From positions 41,687-105,686 of the forward strand of contig JAXIUW010251392.1 in assembly GCA_035591015.1 (NCBI GenBank): a stretch of DNA of 64,000 nucleotides. The letters are read 5' to 3'. This DNA comes from Cephalothrix simula (taxonomy: Eukaryota > Nemertea > Palaeonemertea > Archinemertea > Cephalotrichidae). The position numbers and the translations under genes are program-made. The notes under the pieces were generated by a model. That model searched no databases and had not been told where the DNA came from. It worked only from the letters and a program-made list of their open reading frames with translations. Below are positions 60,051-64,000 of this stretch, in pieces. Within the stretch, counting starts at the first letter, position 1; every line of letters begins with the position of its first letter.

Positions 60051-60785
60051 TTGGCACACGCTCTTAAAACTGCAGTTATCATAGTTGCTAGCGGAGATTC
60101 AACCCGCTTTGGCAAGCCTAAACTTTTTGAGCGCATTGGCTCGGCAACGGTGCTAGAGCACAGCCTCAACGCATTTCAGAACCACCCCAAAATTAATGGC
60201 ATAGTCTTGGTTGTTCGTGAAAAAGATTTAGCGACTGTTCGTGCAAAACTCTCTAAAAACTTAGCTGATCAATCTTCTGTCTATGCTCAGTCTGCGAGCC
60301 AGCATCACAGTAAACTGATTAATATAGTTATAGGGGGTAACTCAAGGCAGGCATCAATGCTTAATGGTCTAAAAGTTTTATTCAAAAACCCACCCCATAA
60401 TGTTTTGGTGCATGATGCCGCACGCCCCTTATGCAGCCCTGCACTAATCAATCGTATTATTGATGGACTGACTAAGCATGAAGCGGTTGTGCCGGTGCTG
60501 CCGATTACCGATACACTACGTAATATCAAGAGTACAGAGGTCGTTGACCGTAACGATACGGTTTGCTGTCAAACACCGCAGGGGTTATCGTGGAATATCC
60601 TCAATGCTATTGGTGATGGCTCGGCAACCATTAACGATGATTACACCGATGATGCCTCTATGGCACGTAGCCTAGGCTCTCGGCTAACTTTTGTAGCTGG
60701 CGAAGAGCGCAATAGAAAATTAACCAAGCCTCACGATATACAGCTTATGGAATGGATTTATCATAATCCAACATGGGGCATATAA
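60051..60785 (+). CDS. ispD: 2-C-methyl-D-erythritol 4-phosphate cytidylyltransferase
   Basis: 244 residues. This is the third step of the MEP isoprenoid pathway. The start is TTG at 60051, with AGAAGG about 11 nt upstream; no ATG precedes the conserved core. The nucleotide loop is VASGDSTRFGKPKLFE (usual AAGxGxRMGxxxPK). VLVHDAARPLCSPALI, the catalytic-region QTPQG and DDASM are present. ispF is not adjacent. Confidence 0.9.
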   Translation: MAHALKTAVIIVASGDSTRFGKPKLFERIGSATVLEHSLNAFQNHPKINGIVLVVREKDLATVRAKLSKNLADQSSVYAQSASQHHSKLINIVIGGNSRQASMLNGLKVLFKNPPHNVLVHDAARPLCSPALINRIIDGLTKHEAVVPVLPITDTLRNIKSTEVVDRNDTVCCQTPQGLSWNILNAIGDGSATINDDYTDDASMARSLGSRLTFVAGEERNRKLTKPHDIQLMEWIYHNPTWGI

Positions 60786-60917
60786 ATTAGGGCGATTTTT
60801 TAGTTTACAATTATTTATATTTTAGTAGTACCATAATATGCAGAAGTTTTTTAAGCGCCATTCATTGGTGACTTAAATATGGGGGTATCTAAAATCTAAT
60901 AATTACTTTATTTAAGC

Positions 60918-62894
60918 ATGTTTATTAATAGCCGTTTATTAATTGTTTATTCTGTAGTCGTGCTTCTGCTTTGTGCAAGCATTGGCAACAGTTATGCTCA
61001 GCAAGATGCCGATGTCGCTGTTGATGCCACTACTGAAGCCACTGCCGATGATGCCCTAATAGAAATGAACTTTCGCAACGTGCAAATGCTTAATTTCTTA
61101 ACCGCCATGTCTGAAGCCTTTGACATGGCTTTTTTGTGGAACGAGCAAGACATCCGCGGAAGCATAAGCCTTGTTTCACCAAAAAAGTTTTCTAAAGACG
61201 AAGCCTTCGGCATTTTTCAGACCATCCTCACTCTATACGGCTATGCCATGGTCGAGCAAGAAGGCGATGCAGTTATTCAGATTTTGCCCATAGATAGAGC
61301 CTCACGCGTACCCGGCCCTACAGAGCAAGATTTTATTAATGGCAACCATAGCAGTAGGTTTATAACCCAGATTATTCCACTTGCCTATGCTGATGCTAAT
61401 CAGGTTCGGGCAACTCTTGCGAATTATATATCGCAGGGAGCGACTATGACTGTCTATACTCCCGCCAATGTTATTATTTTGACCGATGTAGAGTCTAATA
61501 TTAATCGAGTTATCAAGCTGTCTGAAACCTTAGACACCGAACCTGAAGACACCGAATACCGCATCTTCAAACTTAATTATGTTCAAGCTCAAAAAATGGC
61601 TAGTATTTTGTTGCCATTAGCTCAAGGTACTATTCAGTCTGGCCGACCCAACCTGCCCAAGCCGGTTATTGTTCCTGAAGAACAGAGTAATTCTTTGATT
61701 ATTGTTGCCAATAATTACTTTTTAGAGAAGTTTAGAGAAATTATTCGCTTTGTTGATGTTCCTTCTGGAGAAAGTAGCGGCATGGAGGTCTTCAGACTTG
61801 AGCATGCTGACGCTGAAAGTCTGGTTTCTATATTAAAAAGTGCTGACATTCCTACTGATGCTGGCGCTCAAGGCTCAGCATCTCCGGTAAAGCTCAATAT
61901 TACTGCCGACAAACTAACTAATTCTGTGGTCGTATTTGCCCAGCCGGGACAAATGAAGACCATAATTGATATGATTAAGCAGTTAGATGTACCTCGCTCG
62001 CAAGTATTTGTAGAGGCATTAATTATGGAGATGACTGTTGAACAAGGCATTTCATTAGGCGTTACATGGAACTACACCGGCTTAGATACTCGGGGAAATT
62101 TGTATGGCGGCGGCGCACCTAATGCTAGCCCAACCACCGCGTCTCAGGGTTTGGCGAGTGCAGCAAGCTCAGTTATTGGCGTGTTAGGTAATGCGATAAG
62201 CTATAATGGCCAAAGTTTCGCCTCATTTGGAGCTTTTATTCATGCCTCTCAAGGTGACCAAAATCTCAAAGTATTGGCTAACCCACAAATACTAACCATG
62301 AACAACGAGCAGGCCAAAATTAACGTTAGTCAGGTAGTGCCTGTATCAGCCAAAACCGTTACCGATAGCAATCAGCAAACAACCGTTGAATATACCTTCA
62401 AAGACATTGGTATAATTCTATCAATCGTGCCTCAGATTACCGGCAATAATAAGGTTCGCCTACTGATTGAACAAGAATCCAGTACGGTGGCCGCTAGAAA
62501 TTCTGGAGTAAGCACCTCTAATGCTATAACTACCCTCAAACGTTCATTAAATACCAAAGTAGTTGTTGAGAACAATGCAACCATCGCCATTGGTGGACTT
62601 ATTCAAGACCAAGAAGTAATAGTTGAAGATAAAGTTCCTTGCCTTGGCGACATACCCTTACTAGGACATCTCTTTAAAACTTCTCGCACTGAAAAACGAA
62701 AAACCAACCTTGTTGTATTTATACGGCCACGCATCATTACTACGGCAGAAAGCATCAATCAGGTATCTCAAGATGTTCAAAGAAAATATAACTCTGTTCA
62801 AGGTCCTGATGCCGACAGTCAAAAAATCTTGGTTGAAGACTTTGATCTAGACGTACAAATACTTGGTGAAAATGCTGAAGAAAGCACCGAATAA
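60918..62894 (+). CDS. gspD: Type II secretion system secretin
   Basis: 658 residues. A signal peptide of about 27 residues ends NSYAQQ. The domains are N0 (about 45-115), N1-N3 (about 145-370), then the secretin channel (about 375-620) with VFVEALIMEMTVEQGISLGV, VPVSAKT and TIAIGGLIQDQEV. PCLGDIPLLGHLFKT is the conserved secretin C-motif. It forms the outer-membrane pore. No other gsp gene is in the window. A type IV pilus PilQ is less likely because AMIN domains are absent. Confidence 0.88.
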   Translation: MFINSRLLIVYSVVVLLLCASIGNSYAQQDADVAVDATTEATADDALIEMNFRNVQMLNFLTAMSEAFDMAFLWNEQDIRGSISLVSPKKFSKDEAFGIFQTILTLYGYAMVEQEGDAVIQILPIDRASRVPGPTEQDFINGNHSSRFITQIIPLAYADANQVRATLANYISQGATMTVYTPANVIILTDVESNINRVIKLSETLDTEPEDTEYRIFKLNYVQAQKMASILLPLAQGTIQSGRPNLPKPVIVPEEQSNSLIIVANNYFLEKFREIIRFVDVPSGESSGMEVFRLEHADAESLVSILKSADIPTDAGAQGSASPVKLNITADKLTNSVVVFAQPGQMKTIIDMIKQLDVPRSQVFVEALIMEMTVEQGISLGVTWNYTGLDTRGNLYGGGAPNASPTTASQGLASAASSVIGVLGNAISYNGQSFASFGAFIHASQGDQNLKVLANPQILTMNNEQAKINVSQVVPVSAKTVTDSNQQTTVEYTFKDIGIILSIVPQITGNNKVRLLIEQESSTVAARNSGVSTSNAITTLKRSLNTKVVVENNATIAIGGLIQDQEVIVEDKVPCLGDIPLLGHLFKTSRTEKRKTNLVVFIRPRIITTAESINQVSQDVQRKYNSVQGPDADSQKILVEDFDLDVQILGENAEESTE

Positions 62895-63690
62895 CACCGA
62901 AGAGCTTGCCGCTCCTCTCGCAGAAGAAAGCTCTGGCAAAGTAGTCAAAATATCTAATTTTGAAGGCCCGCTAGACTTACTACTAAAATTAGTGCGCAAA
63001 AAATCTTTAGATGTTCAATCACTGCGTTTGTCTGAGCTCACTGAATCTTATCTGCAATCTATCCGAGACTTGCCAAGTTTTAATCTTGGTGAGGGTTCAG
63101 AGTTTATCTCTATAGCCTCAACGCTAGTCTTTATTAAATCGCAAAGCCTACTGCCCCATGAGGCCGAAGAAGAGCTGCCCGAAGAAGAAGAATTACGTGA
63201 AAGACTAATTGAATACGAAAAAATATCAGCCCTCGCCGATTTTCTTGAAAATCTGCCCCGGCTTGGAAACGCTGTTTTTGCTAGACCCACCATTGATGCT
63301 GAACAAGCACAGTTCCGTAGCTCAAATACCGATGGTGCTATTGAGCTAGGCCAACTTAAAGCTCGCCACCTCGTAAAAGCCCTAGAAAAATTGTCTTCCG
63401 CACCGCGAGCCATGACCTATGAAATCACCTACGGAATGGTTGACCGCCACCGCCTAATGAGCAACCTTGCCGCATACATAAAAAATCATAAATTATTCAG
63501 TGCCAAAGAAGGCCTCCACCAAAACTCATCTAATGCAACCGAGTTTGCCATTCTTTTTGTATTACTCCTAGAAATGAGCCGACTCAAAATAATACTCCTC
63601 AAGCAAATTGAAGAAAATAACATTACCTGCACTGTCCTCAAAACACCCAACACAACACTAATTGATACCCTAGGCGGACTGCCTCAATAG
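62872..63690 (+). CDS. scpA: Segregation and condensation protein A
   Basis: 272 residues from ATG 62872, overlapping the end of gspD by 23 bp. It is the kleisin of the SMC-ScpAB complex. The N-terminal FEGPLDLLLKLVRKKSLDV binds the SMC neck, and EFAILFVLLLEMSRLKIILL is the C-terminal winged helix. scpB would be expected nearby but is not in the window; the 83-bp array follows. Confidence 0.92.
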   Translation: MLKKAPNNTEELAAPLAEESSGKVVKISNFEGPLDLLLKLVRKKSLDVQSLRLSELTESYLQSIRDLPSFNLGEGSEFISIASTLVFIKSQSLLPHEAEEELPEEEELRERLIEYEKISALADFLENLPRLGNAVFARPTIDAEQAQFRSSNTDGAIELGQLKARHLVKALEKLSSAPRAMTYEITYGMVDRHRLMSNLAAYIKNHKLFSAKEGLHQNSSNATEFAILFVLLLEMSRLKIILLKQIEENNITCTVLKTPNTTLIDTLGGLPQ

Positions 63691-63694
63691 ATAA

Positions 63695-64000
63695 TTGCCT
63701 TGCTCGGTTATACTAAGCAATGCGATGCACCAAAGCACCTTGTGTTAGGGGCTCTGTCCCAGCAAGGCAATAGAGAATTGCCTTGCTCGGTTATACTAAG
63801 CAATGCGATGCACCAAAGCATTTTGTGTTAGGGGCTCTGCCCCAGCAAGGCAATAGAGAATTGCCTTGCTCGGTTATACTAAGCAATGCGATGCACCAAA
63901 GCATTTTGTGTTAGGGGCTCTGCCCCAGCAAGGCAATAGAGAATTGCCTTGCTCGGTTATACTAAGCAATGCGATGCACCAAAGCATTTTGTGTTAGGGG
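63695..64000. repeat. 83-bp tandem repeat array, at least 3.7 copies
   Basis: Units start at 63695, 63778, 63861 and 63944, with an exact 83-bp period. The first unit differs at a few positions and the rest are nearly identical. Each unit junction forms AGCAAGGCAAT-AGAGA-ATTGCCTTGCT (11-bp stem), and each unit also holds GGGGC-TCT-GCCCC. The array is cut by the window end. There are no unique spacers, so it is not a CRISPR array. Part of the unit recurs at 126-160, and its reverse complement is related to 25041-25090. Confidence 0.95.

Noticed and set aside
63695-64000. CRISPR array
   Set aside because: Units are contiguous and near-identical over the full 83-bp period; there are no unique spacers and no cas genes.

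Overview
The window is a moderately AT-rich chromosomal segment of a free-living-type Gram-negative, flagellated bacterium. Several traits point to a proteobacterial lineage of 'delta' type in the old sense. The F1Fo ATPase has two b-type stalk genes, the second with a secretory-signal-like N-terminus. The gene order secY-adk-infA-rpmJ-rpsM, zinc-type S14 and S4, an MCE protein with a barrel-like C-terminus and a tRNA without encoded CCA fit the same picture. Against this, the frdABCD operon and the frataxin gene look gammaproteobacterial, so I do not name a taxon. I see no prophage, transposase, CRISPR array or resistance gene.

Layout. 1-480: GC-rich hairpin repeats. 526-4278: an R3H-domain protein, a MltB-type lytic transglycosylase, a receiver/cNMP-binding protein and a CinA-N/MoCF-like protein. 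4365-4718: a decayed reading frame. 4719-10122 (minus): atpF'-atpF-atpH-atpA-atpG-atpD, with no atpC, atpB or atpE. 10787-16767 (plus): gltB and gltD. 16878-20384: dnaE. 20619-20994: two very small genes. 21332-21404: tRNA-Thr(CGU). Then fkpA-like, ilvA and cyaY, followed by 0.8 kb of hairpin repeats (24296-25090). 25116-29382 (minus): flhA-flhF-flhG. 30021-48479 (minus): one fused str-S10-spc-alpha cluster from rpsL to rplQ, complete except that rplC (L3) is missing between rpsJ and rplD. 48631-52766 (plus): an unidentified polytopic membrane protein overlapping mlaE, then an mlaD-type gene with no mlaF ATPase. 52863-54737 (minus): a 624-residue orphan protein. 55140-58447: frdABCD. 58622-59503 (minus): rsgA. 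60051-63690: ispD, gspD and scpA. 63695-64000: an 83-bp tandem array that runs off the window end.

Functionally the window mixes core translation and secretion (ribosomal proteins, EF-Tu, EF-G, SecY, IF-1, RsgA) with energy metabolism (ATP synthase, fumarate reductase, glutamate synthase). It also carries envelope functions: lipid transport by MlaE/MlaD, a type II secretin and peptidoglycan turnover. Flagellar placement genes (FlhF/FlhG) complete the set.

The least ordinary features are listed here. (i) A family of hairpin 'slots' occurs at four loci. Different stems are kept paired by compensatory changes, while the loop (TCTCT in three of the four) or the flank AACCG is constant. (ii) rplC is lost from an otherwise textbook operon. 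(iii) The ATPase operon ends at atpD, next to a decayed frame. (iv) There are two large unrecognised proteins. (v) Imperfect 10-14 bp micro-duplications fill many spacers.
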